Translations under genes and position numbers: made by a program
The notes under the pieces: model-generated
Told to the model about the DNA's origin: nothing
Databases searched by the model: none
What the model saw: only the letters and a program-made list of their open reading frames with translations
In this document: positions 49,793 to 58,900 of the stretch, piece by piece
Layout: each line of letters starts with the position of its first letter
Position numbering within the stretch: position 1 is the stretch's first letter
Source of the DNA: an uncultured Winogradskyella sp.
GTDB lineage: Bacteria > Bacteroidota > Bacteroidia > Flavobacteriales > Flavobacteriaceae
Assembly (NCBI GenBank): GCA_913055905.1
Contig: CAJXLB010000002.1
Coordinates: 186,001-250,000 of the forward strand
Direction: 5' to 3'
Length of the DNA: 64,000 nt

Positions 49793-52246
49793 TTAATTAT
49801 TAGCTACTCTGATGATATCTGCGAACAACCCAGAAGCGGTAACATCTGCACCTGCTCCGGCTCCTTTTATAATCATGGGTTGCTCAGGATAGCGGTCCGT
49901 GTAAAACATTACGATATTGTCTTTACCCTCTAAATTGTAGAAGGGATGACCTTCCTTTATTTCCTGAAGTCCAACTTTAGCTTTGCCGTCTTTCAATGCT
50001 GCAACAAATTTTAATTGTGCGTTTTTGCTTTGTGCCGATTTGTAAAGTGCCTGATAATGTTCTTCATCATCTATAAGTGTTTGGAAAAAGTCATCTACAG
50101 AATCAGCTTTCATGGCGTTTTCCGTTAAGAAATTTTCAGAAACTACATCTTCCAGTTCCATATCATAGCCACTTTCCCTAGCCAGAATCAATATTTTTCT
50201 TGCTACGTCAATACCACTTAGGTCAATACGAGGGTCAGGTTCGGTATAACCTTCATCTTTAGCCTGTTTAACAACCTTGTAAAACGTGTTGGAAGCATTA
50301 AAATGGTTGAAAACAAAATTTAAACTTCCAGATAATACGGCCTGTATTTCGCGAACCTTATCTCCGGAGGCTACAAGGTGATTTAGTGTGTCAATAACAG
50401 GAAGACCAGCTCCAACATTGGTTTCAAACAAAAAGGATGCATTGTATTTTAAAGCAAGCGCTTTAAGGTTTTTGTAATATTCCAACGTACCAGAACACGC
50501 AATTTTATTACATGCGATAACGGAAAAGCTTTTCTGTAAATAACCAGGATATATATGGGCGACTTCAGTATTGGCTGTAATATCAACAAATACAGAATTT
50601 CTAAGATTTAGCTGTGTAGCCTTATCCAAAAACCCTTGTAAACTAGCCGTATTACCATTTACCAATCTCTCTTTCCAGTCATTAAGGGCTATGCCGCCTT
50701 CGTCTATAAGCATGTTTTTGGAATTGGATAAACCAACCACACGAAGGTTGATTTTAAGGTTCTTCTTAACATAGCTATGCTGCTGGTGAATCTGGTTTAT
50801 AAGGCGTTCACCAACATTGCCTACACCTGTTATAAATAGGTTGACTTGCTTTGTTTTTACTTCAAAGAACGTTTCGTGCAAACTGTTAAGGGCTTTTTTT
50901 ACATCGTTCTTTTCTATAACTGCAGATATGTTTCGTTCTGAAGCACCCTGTGCAATAGCCCTTATATTAACATTGTTTTTGCCCAAAGTACTGAACATGC
51001 GGCCACTTATTCCTTGATGGTTTTTCATTTTATCACCAATTAAGGCAATTATGGACAAATTGGTTTCCACAATAATTGGTTCGAGCTTATTTAAGGCAAT
51101 TTCATATTCGAAAGCTTCGTCAATGGATTGTTTTGCTTTTAGGGCGTCAGAATCTTTGATACCAAAGCATATGGAGTGTTCTGAAGATGACTGTGTTATT
51201 AAAATAACATTGATTTTTTCTTGCGCCAAAGTTTCGAACAAACGTTTACTAAAGCCAGGAACACCAACCATACCATTACCTTGAAGCGTTAATAGTGCAA
51301 TATGGTCTATGTTGCTTATGCCTTTAACAGGCGAACTATCGTTATTGGCGTTGGTTGTTATAGTTGTACCATGATCCTTTGGTTTAAAGGTGTTTTTGAT
51401 AAGTATGGGTATTTCTTTTTGAAGCACAGGCATTACTGTTGGTGGGTACAGAACTTTGGCTCCAAAATGCGACAGTTCAATCGCCTCTTGGTAAGACAAC
51501 TCCTTTATAGGCCTTGCTTGTTTAACCAGTTTTGGGTTGGTGGTGTACATACCGCTAACGTCAGTCCAAATTTGTAATTCAGTAGCATTAATGGCAGCAG
51601 CGATAATCGCTGCCGTATAATCTGAACCGCCACGACCAAGCGTAGTACACTCTTTATGCACGGATTTGGAAATAAATCCAGGAATAAGTGTTACCCTATT
51701 GCTATTGGCTTTGAAGAAAAGCTCAATATTAAGGGTGGTAAGTTCAAAATCAACATTGGCATTGGTAAAATTATCGTCTGTAATGATGAGCTCTTGACCA
51801 TTTTTTAAAATTATGTCTCTGCTATCTGACTTAAGAGCGTGGTAAATAATGGTGGAGGATAATAATTCACCAAAACTCAATAATTTGTCCGAAGTTTTTG
51901 GAGAGATTTCATTGATTAAAAAAATACCGTCAAGTAATTGCTTAAGCTCATCCAGTAGGGCAGTAGTAGATAATCTGATAGAATCTAGATTTTTGTCTGC
52001 ATCTATAAACAACTGGTCTTCTATCTGATGATGAATTAGAGCAATCTCATCGAAATATTTGCTATAGGATTCATCTCCATCACAGGCTAACTCAGCTACT
52101 TTTACAAGCTTGTTGGTGACTCCGCCAATGGCAGATACGACAACCGTTATGTTGTCGGACTGACTTTCCGTATCTATTATAGATATAACCTTGTTAATAC
52201 TTTCTGCAGAACCTACGGAGGTTCCACCAAATTTGAGAACTTTCAT
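49793..52246 (-). CDS. thrA: Bifunctional aspartokinase I / homoserine dehydrogenase I
   Basis: An 817-residue fusion enzyme catalysing the first and third steps of threonine synthesis. The N-terminal kinase starts MKVLKFGGTSVGSAESINKV. ACT domains follow near residues 310-460 (VPGFSKRLFETLAQEKINVI), which normally bind threonine for feedback inhibition. The dehydrogenase begins near residue 465 with NLFITGVGNVGERLINQIHQ, and LSGSLNFVFNHF marks its substrate region. It is preceded by a threonine-rich leader peptide. Confidence 0.97.
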   Translation of the reverse strand: MKVLKFGGTSVGSAESINKVISIIDTESQSDNITVVVSAIGGVTNKLVKVAELACDGDESYSKYFDEIALIHHQIEDQLFIDADKNLDSIRLSTTALLDELKQLLDGIFLINEISPKTSDKLLSFGELLSSTIIYHALKSDSRDIILKNGQELIITDDNFTNANVDFELTTLNIELFFKANSNRVTLIPGFISKSVHKECTTLGRGGSDYTAAIIAAAINATELQIWTDVSGMYTTNPKLVKQARPIKELSYQEAIELSHFGAKVLYPPTVMPVLQKEIPILIKNTFKPKDHGTTITTNANNDSSPVKGISNIDHIALLTLQGNGMVGVPGFSKRLFETLAQEKINVILITQSSSEHSICFGIKDSDALKAKQSIDEAFEYEIALNKLEPIIVETNLSIIALIGDKMKNHQGISGRMFSTLGKNNVNIRAIAQGASERNISAVIEKNDVKKALNSLHETFFEVKTKQVNLFITGVGNVGERLINQIHQQHSYVKKNLKINLRVVGLSNSKNMLIDEGGIALNDWKERLVNGNTASLQGFLDKATQLNLRNSVFVDITANTEVAHIYPGYLQKSFSVIACNKIACSGTLEYYKNLKALALKYNASFLFETNVGAGLPVIDTLNHLVASGDKVREIQAVLSGSLNFVFNHFNASNTFYKVVKQAKDEGYTEPDPRIDLSGIDVARKILILARESGYDMELEDVVSENFLTENAMKADSVDDFFQTLIDDEEHYQALYKSAQSKNAQLKFVAALKDGKAKVGLQEIKEGHPFYNLEGKDNIVMFYTDRYPEQPMIIKGAGAGADVTASGLFADIIRVANN

Positions 52247-52279
52247 AAAAATGATTTAAAACAATGGAAATTAAAACGT

Positions 52280-52362
52280 ATGACGAAAGCAATTTAGAAC
52301 CTTGCCCTTAGGGTGGTCATGGTCGTCATAAAATACATCAAATCTATGGCGTAGTTTGATGT
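52280..52362 (-). promoter_or_regulatory. thr operon leader RNA structures (putative attenuator)
   Basis: Two inverted repeats lie in the leader. The first is ACATCAAA / TTTGATGT (52335-52342 and 52355-52362), inside the middle of the leader peptide gene, extended by three more pairs in its loop. The second is ATGACGA / TCGTCAT (52280-52286 with 52323-52329). One arm of the second repeat holds the Met-Thr-Thr codons of the leader peptide, and on the transcript the other arm is followed by a U-rich stretch before thrA. A ribosome waiting at those threonine codons would block the second stem. The mechanism is inferred. Confidence 0.6.
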
Positions 52363-52401
52363 GGTAATGGTATTAAAGGTTATGGTTATTTTTTTCCTCA
52401 T
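52294..52401 (-). CDS. thrL: Threonine-rich leader peptide of the thrABC operon
   Basis: A 35-codon frame read from the minus strand: ATG at 52401-52399, TAA at 52296-52294, 47 bases before thrA. It begins MRKKITITFNTITT and ends MTTMTTLRARF, with nine threonine and four isoleucine codons in two clusters. This is the same logic as the enterobacterial ThrL peptide, although the sequence differs. I re-read each codon from the DNA. The -7 promoter element ends only seven bases before the ATG, so the leader message is nearly leaderless. Expected action: threonine or isoleucine shortage stalls the ribosome and changes the RNA fold. Confidence 0.8.
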   Translation of the reverse strand: MRKKITITFNTITTSNYAIDLMYFMTTMTTLRARF

Positions 52402-52408
52402 TACTTCT

Positions 52409-52416
52409 CAAATGTA
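52409..52416 (-). promoter_or_regulatory. -7 promoter element (TACATTTG, minus strand) for the thr leader and operon
   Basis: Exact TAnnTTTG match reading leftward, immediately before the leader peptide ATG. No TTTG at the -33 position. Confidence 0.5.
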
Positions 52417-52496
52417 TTATTTTTACGAGAATAAAAAAATATTTCAGCGTTTAAAATTTTGACTTTTAAAGCATTTGATAAGGACCAGTTTTTTGT

Positions 52497-54056
52497 ATGA
52501 AAGTATTCTCTAAAGAACAGATTTATGAAGGTGATCGCCTAACTACAGAACGCCAAAACATTTCCTCAACCGACCTAATGGAGCGTGCAGGAACCCAGAT
52601 TTTTAATTGGATGCATTTAAGGATGCAGGGAGCACAAGTTCCTGTCCATGTGTTCTGTGGTATTGGGAATAATGGTGGGGACGGATTGGTTCTAAGTAGG
52701 CAACTTATTATACACGGTTACAATGTAAAGACCTATATAGTTAATTACAGCGAAAAACGATCTAAGGATTTTCTAGTCAATTATGATAGGATAAAAAACA
52801 CTACTAAGGATTGGCCCACCATTTTAAATGGCGCTGATGAATTTCCAGATATTCATCAAGACGATATTATCGTAGATGCTGTTTTTGGCATTGGTTTAAA
52901 CCGACCACCTGCAGAATGGGTAAAAGCGCTCTTTTTAAAATTTAGGGAATCGAAGGCTTTTACTTTATCTATTGATATTCCCTCTGGCCTGTATACAGAT
53001 AAAGCAGTTGAGGACTCAGACGCAGTTGTTCATGCAAATTATACCTTAAGTTTTCAGGCACCCAAGCTAGTTTTCTTTCTACCAGAAACAGCACGTTTTA
53101 CGATACAATGGGAAGTGTTGGACATAGGTATTGATCGCGATTATTTAGCACAAACGGAAACAGCTGTAGAGCTTATAGCAAGGCACGAAGTATTACCAAT
53201 GTACAAACCAAGAGAAAAATTCTCGCACAAGGGTGATTTTGGACATGCTTTAGTGATAGGTGGTAGTTATGGTAAAATTGGAGCTCTAGTATTGGCTAGT
53301 CGCTCGGCTTTATTGTCTGGCGCAGGATTGGTAACGGCTTATTCACCTAGGTGTGGTTATACAATTTTACAAACCGCTCTGCCCGAGGTTATGGTATTGT
53401 GCGATAAAGGTGAAAATAATATAGAATCTATTGATTTTGATATAGAACCTTCAGTAATTGGCATAGGTGTTGGTCTTGGTACTTCTGATGAAACGTTACA
53501 TGCTTTTGAGCAATTTTTAAAAGGGAATAAAACACCTTTGGTTTTGGATGCCGATGCCATCAATTTATTGGCAAAACAAAAAACGTTATTAAAACATCTT
53601 CCTGAGCAAACAGTATTAACACCACACCCAAAAGAACTCGAGCGCTTAATAGGCAATTGGTCCAATGATTTTGAGAAATTGAGTAAGGTCTCAAAGTTTT
53701 CTCTAAAGCATAATGTCATAGTAATTATCAAAGGTGCCCATAGTATCACGGTATATGGTGAAAAACACTACATTAACACCACTGGGAATCCAGGAATGGC
53801 CACTGCTGGTAGCGGTGATGTATTAACAGGTGTTATTACAGGTTTAATAGCACAAGGCTATGATCCACTGCCTGCGAGTCTCTTCGGTGTTTATTTACAT
53901 GGGAAATCGGGCGATATTGCTGTAGAAAACCATGGCTATCAGAGTTTAATCGCAGGACACCTCATTGATAATTTAAGTCAAGCTTATCTAGATCTTTTCA
54001 AACAGCCAGAAGAACCTGTGGAATCCAACGAAAAGGCAGAAGAAGATTCAGACTAA
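52497..54056 (+). CDS. nnr: Bifunctional NAD(P)HX epimerase / dehydratase
   Basis: A 519-residue repair enzyme that restores NAD(P)H from its hydrated forms. Residues about 1-215 are the epimerase (FCGIGNNGGDGLVLSRQL, IDIPSGLYTD). Residues about 235-505 are the ribokinase-like dehydratase with HKGDFGHALVIGGSYGKIGA, TPHPKELERL and the nucleotide loop NPGMATAGSGDVLTGVI. A charged C-terminal tail (EEPVESNEKAEEDSD) is unusual. It diverges from the thr operon and precedes hutH by 31 bases. Confidence 0.95.
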   Translation: MKVFSKEQIYEGDRLTTERQNISSTDLMERAGTQIFNWMHLRMQGAQVPVHVFCGIGNNGGDGLVLSRQLIIHGYNVKTYIVNYSEKRSKDFLVNYDRIKNTTKDWPTILNGADEFPDIHQDDIIVDAVFGIGLNRPPAEWVKALFLKFRESKAFTLSIDIPSGLYTDKAVEDSDAVVHANYTLSFQAPKLVFFLPETARFTIQWEVLDIGIDRDYLAQTETAVELIARHEVLPMYKPREKFSHKGDFGHALVIGGSYGKIGALVLASRSALLSGAGLVTAYSPRCGYTILQTALPEVMVLCDKGENNIESIDFDIEPSVIGIGVGLGTSDETLHAFEQFLKGNKTPLVLDADAINLLAKQKTLLKHLPEQTVLTPHPKELERLIGNWSNDFEKLSKVSKFSLKHNVIVIIKGAHSITVYGEKHYINTTGNPGMATAGSGDVLTGVITGLIAQGYDPLPASLFGVYLHGKSGDIAVENHGYQSLIAGHLIDNLSQAYLDLFKQPEEPVESNEKAEEDSD

Positions 54057-54087
54057 ATTAATTTGACAGACTAAATCAATCTATAAA

Positions 54088-55623
54088 ATGGATCACATCC
54101 ATCGTATTTCATCAGAGCCTTTAGATATTGTAACCATTTACAATATTTTTAATGACAATAAAAAACTACAATTATCGGACGAGCTGACAAAAAAGATTGA
54201 AGATTGCAAAGCTTATCTAGATAAAAAACTCGCTAACAATAAAGATCCAATGTATGGTATTAACACTGGTTTTGGTTCTTTATATAATGTAAAAATATCA
54301 AACACCGATCTTACTAAACTCCAAGAAAATCTTGTGATGTCTCATGCCTGTGGTACTGGCGATCGAGTTCCTGAATCTGTTGTTAAGGTAATGCTCCTCT
54401 TAAAAATTAGGTCCTTAAGTTTTGGGCATAGTGGTGTGCAATTGAAAACGGTTCATCGTTTAATCGATTTTTTTAATAACGATATTTTCCCTGTTGTATT
54501 TAAACAAGGGTCTCTTGGAGCTTCGGGTGATTTGGCACCGCTGGCTCATTTGGCCTTGCCACTACTTGGTAAGGGAAAAGTGGTGCATAAGGATGTTGTT
54601 TATGAAGCGTCAGAGATTCTAGAAAAATTTGGTTGGGAGCCAATAAAGCTGCAGGCCAAGGAAGGGTTGGCCCTTTTAAATGGGACTCAGTTTATGAGTG
54701 CCTACGGTGTATATCTGTTACTCATGTCCCATAAGACGTCATATTTAGCGGATATTGTTGCCAGTATTTCCTTGGATGCCTTTGATGGGAGGTTAGACCC
54801 ATTTCATGATTTGGTTCATGCCATTAGACCGCATCCAGGACAACGCAAAGTAGCACGACGATTTAACGAGTTATTAAAAGGAAGTGAACTTGTATCCCGA
54901 GCAAAAGAGCATGTACAAGACCCTTATTCCTTTAGGTGTATTCCGCAGGTGCATGGCGCAACAAAGGATACTTTAGACTTTGTTGAGAAGATTATATTAA
55001 CGGAGATTAATTCGGTTACGGACAACCCTAACATTTTTTCTGAGGAGGACTTAATCATTTCAGGAGGTAACTTCCATGGACAGCCTTTAGCACTTGTTTT
55101 AGATTACTTAAAGATTGCCATGGCGGAAATAGGAAACATATCTGAACGTAGAATTTTCCAATTAGTATCGGGTTTAAGGGGTTTACCGCCTTTTTTGGTT
55201 GATAATCCAGGATTAAACTCTGGGTTTATGATTCCGCAGTACACTGCTGCCAGTATAGTGAGTGCAAATAAACAGCTTGCTACGCCTGCTAGCGTTGATA
55301 GCATCGTGTCCAGTAACGGACAGGAGGATCATGTGAGCATGGGTGCCAATGCAGCAACTCAAGCTTATGATGTTATTAGAAATGTGGAGCGCATTATAGC
55401 TATTGAGCTGCTAAATGCCTCTCAGGCCATCGAGTTTAGAAGACCATTTAAAACTTCTCCTTTATTGGAATCGTTCTTAGCAGAATACCGAAAATCCGTG
55501 CCATTTATAAAAGAAGATGAAGTCTTACATGATGCCATAGAAGCCTCAATTCATTTTATGAAAACTTTGGAAATAGAAATTGAAGAATTGTTTCTTAACA
55601 CTTATGGCTTGGATTGTTACTAA
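54088..55623 (+). CDS. hutH: Histidine ammonia-lyase
   Basis: A 511-residue enzyme that deaminates histidine to urocanate. The self-formed MIO cofactor comes from Ala145-Ser146-Gly147 in GSLGASGDLAPLAH. Tyr56 in MYGINTGFGSL and the segment NLVMSHACGTGD also mark the active site. No hutU, hutI or hutG lies beside it, which is common in Bacteroidota but leaves the pathway scattered. Histidine use as carbon or nitrogen source is the likely role. It converges on the next gene with a 4-base overlap. Confidence 0.95.
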   Translation: MDHIHRISSEPLDIVTIYNIFNDNKKLQLSDELTKKIEDCKAYLDKKLANNKDPMYGINTGFGSLYNVKISNTDLTKLQENLVMSHACGTGDRVPESVVKVMLLLKIRSLSFGHSGVQLKTVHRLIDFFNNDIFPVVFKQGSLGASGDLAPLAHLALPLLGKGKVVHKDVVYEASEILEKFGWEPIKLQAKEGLALLNGTQFMSAYGVYLLLMSHKTSYLADIVASISLDAFDGRLDPFHDLVHAIRPHPGQRKVARRFNELLKGSELVSRAKEHVQDPYSFRCIPQVHGATKDTLDFVEKIILTEINSVTDNPNIFSEEDLIISGGNFHGQPLALVLDYLKIAMAEIGNISERRIFQLVSGLRGLPPFLVDNPGLNSGFMIPQYTAASIVSANKQLATPASVDSIVSSNGQEDHVSMGANAATQAYDVIRNVERIIAIELLNASQAIEFRRPFKTSPLLESFLAEYRKSVPFIKEDEVLHDAIEASIHFMKTLEIEIEELFLNTYGLDCY

Positions 55624-56000
55624 GCGTTTTTGTGGTCTTGTACCACTTGGTCCGCCCATGCCTTAGCTTCATCTAACTCTCCAAAGATTTCAAATGGTTT
55701 TTTGAAAAACATCTTCTCTAACTGGGCATTTATTTTAGCCTTATAGTCAGCTGAAACCACTGCGAAACCTACTAGAGATTTAACCTCAGCGGTTCTGTGA
55801 TATATATTTGGATTTACGGAATAGGAGTTTATCCTGTGGGTTATGTAGACAAAAGGCTTGTCCTTATAATAATCCGTTGCATACTGAATTAGAACTTCAT
55901 TTTCATCATCACTGATGTTGACACCCTCATTGATAACCGCTATCATATAGCGCTCAAAAAATGAAAGGACACAAAACCCAAGATCTAGTTCTTTTTCCAT
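55620..56000 (-). CDS. STAS/SpoIIAA-like protein, function unknown
   Basis: A protein of about 126 residues starting at the ATG at 55998-56000. Alternation of strands and helices (FCVLSFFERYMIAVINEG, PFVYITHRINSYSVNP, LVGFAVVSAD, FEIFGELDEAKAWADQ) resembles the small SpoIIAA/STAS-like proteins common in Flavobacteriaceae. No catalytic motif is visible. In-frame ATGs at 56012 and further upstream are possible, but the terminator of clpC lies just upstream at 56031-56064. The stop overlaps hutH by 4 bases. Confidence 0.6.
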   Translation of the reverse strand: MEKELDLGFCVLSFFERYMIAVINEGVNISDDENEVLIQYATDYYKDKPFVYITHRINSYSVNPNIYHRTAEVKSLVGFAVVSADYKAKINAQLEKMFFKKPFEIFGELDEAKAWADQVVQDHKNA

Positions 56001-56030
56001 GACGTAGCTCATTAACGCAAACATAAGATA

Positions 56031-56064
56031 CAAAAAAACTCCTTAAGTTGCCAAAAGGAGTTTT
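56031..56064 (-). terminator. Terminator after clpC
   Basis: Stem AAAACTCCTT / AAGGAGTTTT (56035-56044 and 56055-56064) with a 10-base loop. Reading leftward it is followed by a T-run, as expected for the minus-strand clpC message. Confidence 0.8.
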
Positions 56065-56083
56065 AAATCTAAATTCTGAGTCA

Positions 56084-58639
56084 TTAGGATTCTGTTGGCT
56101 TTCCAGAGCTTTTAACCTTTATTTTTAGCTCTTCCGCCTTAGCATCAAAATCCATAGTAATGGTATCACCTTCTTGGATTTTTGAATTAATTATTTCTTC
56201 AGCTAAAGCATCTTCAATGTACTTCTGAATAGCACGTTTTAAAGGTCTTGCTCCGTATTGCTTGTCAAAGCCTTTGTCTGCGATGTAGTCCTTGGCTTTG
56301 GCCGTTAATTTTAAATCGTAGCCTAAGTCTTTAATACGTTTGATTAGTTTAACTAACTCTATATCAATAATTTTATTAATATCCTCTTTTTCTAGAGTAT
56401 TAAAGACAATGACATCGTCTATACGGTTCAAAAACTCGGGAGCAAAGGCTTTTTTAAGTGCATTTTCTATAACGCCTTTGGCGTAATCGGCTTCTTGCGC
56501 TTCCCTTGCCGCCGTACCAAAACCTACGCCTGTTCCAAAGTCTTTCAATTTGCGAGCTCCAATATTGGAGGTCATGATAATAATAGTGTTCCTAAAATCA
56601 ATCTTTCGACCTAAACTATCGGTAAGATAGCCGTCGTCCAACACTTGAAGCAGCATGTTAAATACGTCCGGATGTGCTTTTTCAATTTCATCTAAAAGCA
56701 CCACAGCATAAGGCTTGCGTCTAATTTTCTCAGTTAACTGGCCACCTTCTTCGTAGCCTACATAGCCTGGAGGTGCACCAATCAATCTCGAAATGGCGAA
56801 TTTCTCCATGTATTCACTCATGTCAATTCTAACAAGAGCATCATCACTATCAAACAATTCTTTGGCCAGTACTTTTGCCAACTGTGTTTTTCCAACACCA
56901 GTTTGACCTAAGAAAATAAAAGATCCTATAGGTTTGTTGGGGTCCTTGAGTCCAGCTCTATTTCTTTGAATGGCTTTTACAACCTTGGCAACTGCCGTAT
57001 CTTGACCGATTACCTTACCTTTTATGAGTTCTGGTAACTTGGCCAGTTTATTTATTTCGGTTTGTGCAATTTTATTCACTGGAATTCCTGTCATCATTGA
57101 GATAACGTCGGCAACATTGTCCTCAGTAACGATTTCGCGGTGTTGTTTCGTCTCTTCCTCCCATTTTTCTTGGGCGGCTAGAAGTTCTTTTTCCAGTCGT
57201 TTTTCATCATCACGAAGTTTAGCAGCCTCTTCGTATTTCTGCTTTTTAACAACACTGTTTTTGGTTTCCTTTACTTCTTCCAGTTTTTTCTCAAGTTCAA
57301 GAATCTGATCTGGTACATCTATATTTGTGATATGAACTCTTGATCCTGCCTCGTCCAAAGCATCTATAGCTTTGTCTGGTAAAAAGCGGTCGGTCATGTA
57401 TCTATTAGTAAGCTTAACACAAGCCTCAATAGCTTCATCTGTGTAATCTACATTATGATGCTCTTCGTAACGCGCTTTAATGTTATTGAGGATTTCTATG
57501 GTTTCTTCAACTGTAGTTGGTTCCACAATTACTTTTTGGAAACGACGTTCTAAAGCACCATCTTTTTCAATGTATTGCCTGTATTCATCTAACGTTGTAG
57601 CGCCAATACATTGAATTTCGCCACGCGCCAGTGCTGGTTTAAACATGTTGGAGGCATCGAGACTACCTGTAGCTCCACCGGCTCCAACAATGGTATGAAT
57701 CTCATCTATGAATAAAATGATATCATCATTTTTTTCAAGCTCATTCATGACGGCTTTCATGCGTTCCTCAAACTGTCCTCTATATTTTGTGCCCGCAACC
57801 AAGCTTGCTAAATCTAGCGTAACCACGCGTTTATTAAATAAGGTACGAGATACTTTGCGTTTTACGATTCGCAAGGCCAAACCTTCTGCAATAGCCGATT
57901 TCCCTACACCGGGTTCACCGATTAAAAGCGGATTGTTTTTTTTGCGTCTACTAAGGATTTGAGACACGCGTTGTATCTCTTTCTCTCTTCCTACAACAGG
58001 GTCTAGTTTGCCTTCTTCGGCCAGAATGGTTAAATCCCTACCGAAATTATCTAAAACTGGTGTTTTGGATTTTTTATTGGATTTGCCTGATTGACTTCCG
58101 CCAAATGGATTTTGTTTAGCCCCATCATCGCCATCGTTGATGTCATCATCCGAGTACGATTCAGCTTTTGGGCTGTCTAAATAATCATCATCACTTGTAA
58201 TCATTGATTTGAATTCTTCTTTAACATTATCATAATCGACCCTAAGCTTGTTCAAAAGCTTTGTTGTTGGGTCATTTTCGTTGCGCAGTATACATAAAAG
58301 TAGGTGCGCTGTATTTATTGACGAGCTCTGAAATAATTTGGCCTCTAGAAATGTGGTCTTAAGAGCGCGTTCTGCTTGTCTGGTTAAGTGAAGGTTTTTC
58401 TTCTCATTGGAAGCTGTAACGATATTAGGGTTGGCAGGACTCAAAATCTCAACCTTTCTTCGAAGGTGATTTAGGTCCACGTCCAACGCACTTAAAATAT
58501 CTATAGCCTTGCCATTGCCATCCCTTAGAAGTCCGAGCATTAAATGTTCGGTTCCTATGAAATCATGGCCTAGGCGTAGCGCTTCTTCTTTACTGTAAGC
58601 TATTACATCCTTAACTCTTGGGGAAAAATTATCATCCAT
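56084..58639 (-). CDS. clpC: ATP-dependent Clp protease ATP-binding subunit ClpC
   Basis: An 851-residue AAA+ unfoldase that feeds proteins to ClpP. The N-domain begins with FSPRVKDVIAYSKEEALRLG and GTEHLMLGLL. The first AAA module has Walker A GEPGVGKSA and the second GQTGVGKTQ. A UVR-containing middle domain lies near residues 430-500. The linker after the N-domain is acidic and poorly structured (DDDYLDSPKAESYSDDDIND). A ClpP-binding loop of the LGF type (GVGFGTAAREAQ) follows the second AAA module. Length is normal. Confidence 0.95.
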   Translation of the reverse strand: MDDNFSPRVKDVIAYSKEEALRLGHDFIGTEHLMLGLLRDGNGKAIDILSALDVDLNHLRRKVEILSPANPNIVTASNEKKNLHLTRQAERALKTTFLEAKLFQSSSINTAHLLLCILRNENDPTTKLLNKLRVDYDNVKEEFKSMITSDDDYLDSPKAESYSDDDINDGDDGAKQNPFGGSQSGKSNKKSKTPVLDNFGRDLTILAEEGKLDPVVGREKEIQRVSQILSRRKKNNPLLIGEPGVGKSAIAEGLALRIVKRKVSRTLFNKRVVTLDLASLVAGTKYRGQFEERMKAVMNELEKNDDIILFIDEIHTIVGAGGATGSLDASNMFKPALARGEIQCIGATTLDEYRQYIEKDGALERRFQKVIVEPTTVEETIEILNNIKARYEEHHNVDYTDEAIEACVKLTNRYMTDRFLPDKAIDALDEAGSRVHITNIDVPDQILELEKKLEEVKETKNSVVKKQKYEEAAKLRDDEKRLEKELLAAQEKWEEETKQHREIVTEDNVADVISMMTGIPVNKIAQTEINKLAKLPELIKGKVIGQDTAVAKVVKAIQRNRAGLKDPNKPIGSFIFLGQTGVGKTQLAKVLAKELFDSDDALVRIDMSEYMEKFAISRLIGAPPGYVGYEEGGQLTEKIRRKPYAVVLLDEIEKAHPDVFNMLLQVLDDGYLTDSLGRKIDFRNTIIIMTSNIGARKLKDFGTGVGFGTAAREAQEADYAKGVIENALKKAFAPEFLNRIDDVIVFNTLEKEDINKIIDIELVKLIKRIKDLGYDLKLTAKAKDYIADKGFDKQYGARPLKRAIQKYIEDALAEEIINSKIQEGDTITMDFDAKAEELKIKVKSSGKPTES

Positions 58640-58900
58640 AACTAATTGCCTTTCTGCATTAAAAATAATAAAACATCTCTAACATAACGACAAAAACCAT
58701 ACCTTAAATGTTAGGATATAACGAATAGACTAAAAAAGCCTTTATAATCAAAGAGAATTGACATTTACTTATTAACCAAAAAGATATTAATAATTGTTAA
58801 TAAAAAGTCCTAAAAAGACCTGCTGAAATACCTTTAAACACTACTAAAAAAAGTATATTAGCACGTTATGAAAACCCATAAAAATTAATTTGATTTACAT

